From Ruaniaceae bacterium (GTDB lineage: Bacteria > Actinomycetota > Actinomycetes > Actinomycetales > Actinomycetaceae), in NCBI GenBank assembly GCA_030450655.1, contig JAKDIE010000071.1:1-6868 (forward strand): a stretch of DNA of 6,868 bases, given 5' to 3'. The position numbers were made by a program, and so were the translations under genes. Each line of letters starts with the position of its first letter. Positions within the stretch are counted from its first letter, which is position 1. Shown one piece after another: positions 6,706-6,868 of the stretch. The notes below the pieces were generated by a model. It saw only the letters and a list, made by a program, of their open reading frames with translations. It was not told the DNA's origin and searched no databases.

Positions 6706-6734
6706 ACGCCGCGCCTCGTGCGCGGCGTTTTTCT
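6706..6734 (+). terminator. Intrinsic terminator after the DUF3040 gene
   Basis: ACGCCGCGC (6706-6714) pairs perfectly with GCGCGGCGT (6720-6728) around a 5-nt loop (CTCGT), followed by a T-tract TTTTT (6728-6732). It lies 17 nt after the stop codon and insulates the mraZ promoter from read-through. Confidence 0.92.
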
Positions 6735-6827
6735 TGCCCAAATTCGGGAAAGTTTGGCGAAAATCCCTCCACCCAAATTTCCGTTGAAATACCAGTCTTC
6801 CTTGATGTCGAATGTTCGTGATTGAGC

Positions 6828-6855
6828 TTGACGGTGGGGTGAAGTGGAGTAAAGT
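6828..6855 (+). promoter_or_regulatory. Sigma-A-type promoter of mraZ (gene beyond right edge)
   Basis: TTGACG (6828-6833), a 16-nt spacer and TAAAGT (6850-6855). It is the best promoter match in the window and sits where the mraZ/dcw promoter is expected downstream of DUF3040. The roughly 95 nt before it (6735-6827) hold no gene I can support; they are AT-richer than the rest and contain CCCAAATT twice (6737-6744 and 6772-6779). Confidence 0.75.
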
Positions 6856-6859
6856 GGGG
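6834..6859 (+). promoter_or_regulatory. MraZ operator: three boxes at 10-bp period
   Basis: GTGGGG (6834), GTGGAG (6844) and GTGGGG (6854) are spaced exactly 10 bp apart. This matches the known MraZ recognition pattern, TGGGN direct repeats separated by 5 nt, through which MraZ autoregulates the dcw cluster. The boxes fill the spacer and overlap the -10 of the promoter, so binding should block RNA polymerase. Confidence 0.85.
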
Positions 6860-6868
6860 GCAACCTGG

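Noticed and set aside
6642..6863. Minus-strand 73-codon frame across the terminator and mraZ promoter
   Set aside because: It would begin inside the MraZ operator and run through the terminator, with no ribosome binding site and no recognisable protein.

Overview
The window (6,868 bp, visibly GC-rich, strong G/C preference at third codon positions) looks like chromosomal DNA of a high-GC Gram-positive bacterium (Actinomycetota). Three things support this: a class II-type HelD RNA polymerase recycling ATPase, an actinobacterial-type duplicated-family PAC2 protein, and the gene order dinB - DUF3040 membrane protein - mraZ promoter, which is typical of the edge of the division/cell-wall (dcw) cluster in that phylum. 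An Actinomycetaceae-like organism would fit, but the genus cannot be decided from this sequence alone. No mobile element, CRISPR array, tRNA or rRNA gene is visible, and every gene reads as housekeeping.

Layout: 1-1005 (minus) is the 5' part of serA, D-3-phosphoglycerate dehydrogenase, which runs off the left edge before its ACT domain. Upstream of it on the same strand, after a 48-nt gap, 1054-3255 is helD. A 129-nt divergent intergenic region (3256-3384) separates helD from a plus-strand PAC2-family gene (3385-4272) and carries a -10-like hexamer plus three GTGG-type repeats spaced 10 bp apart. The PAC2 gene converges on a spermidine-synthase-like gene (4269-5012, minus), and their stop codons overlap. 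That gene diverges from dinB (5035-6249, plus) across only 22 nt, which consist almost entirely of a perfect inverted repeat that appears to hold two back-to-back -10 elements. A DUF3040 membrane protein gene (6330-6689) has its own promoter and Shine-Dalgarno site and ends in a clear intrinsic terminator (6706-6734). The last 130 nt are the regulatory region of mraZ: a sigma-A-type promoter overlapped by three MraZ boxes at 10-bp spacing. The mraZ gene itself would start just beyond the window.

Functionally the genes are independent: serine biosynthesis, RNA polymerase recycling, translesion synthesis, and the start of the division/cell-wall cluster. I see no convincing new multi-gene system. 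The most interesting signals are regulatory: the second MraZ-like repeat array in front of the PAC2 gene, which has the same geometry as the mraZ operator at the right end, and the compact symmetric promoter between dinB and the spermidine-synthase-like gene.
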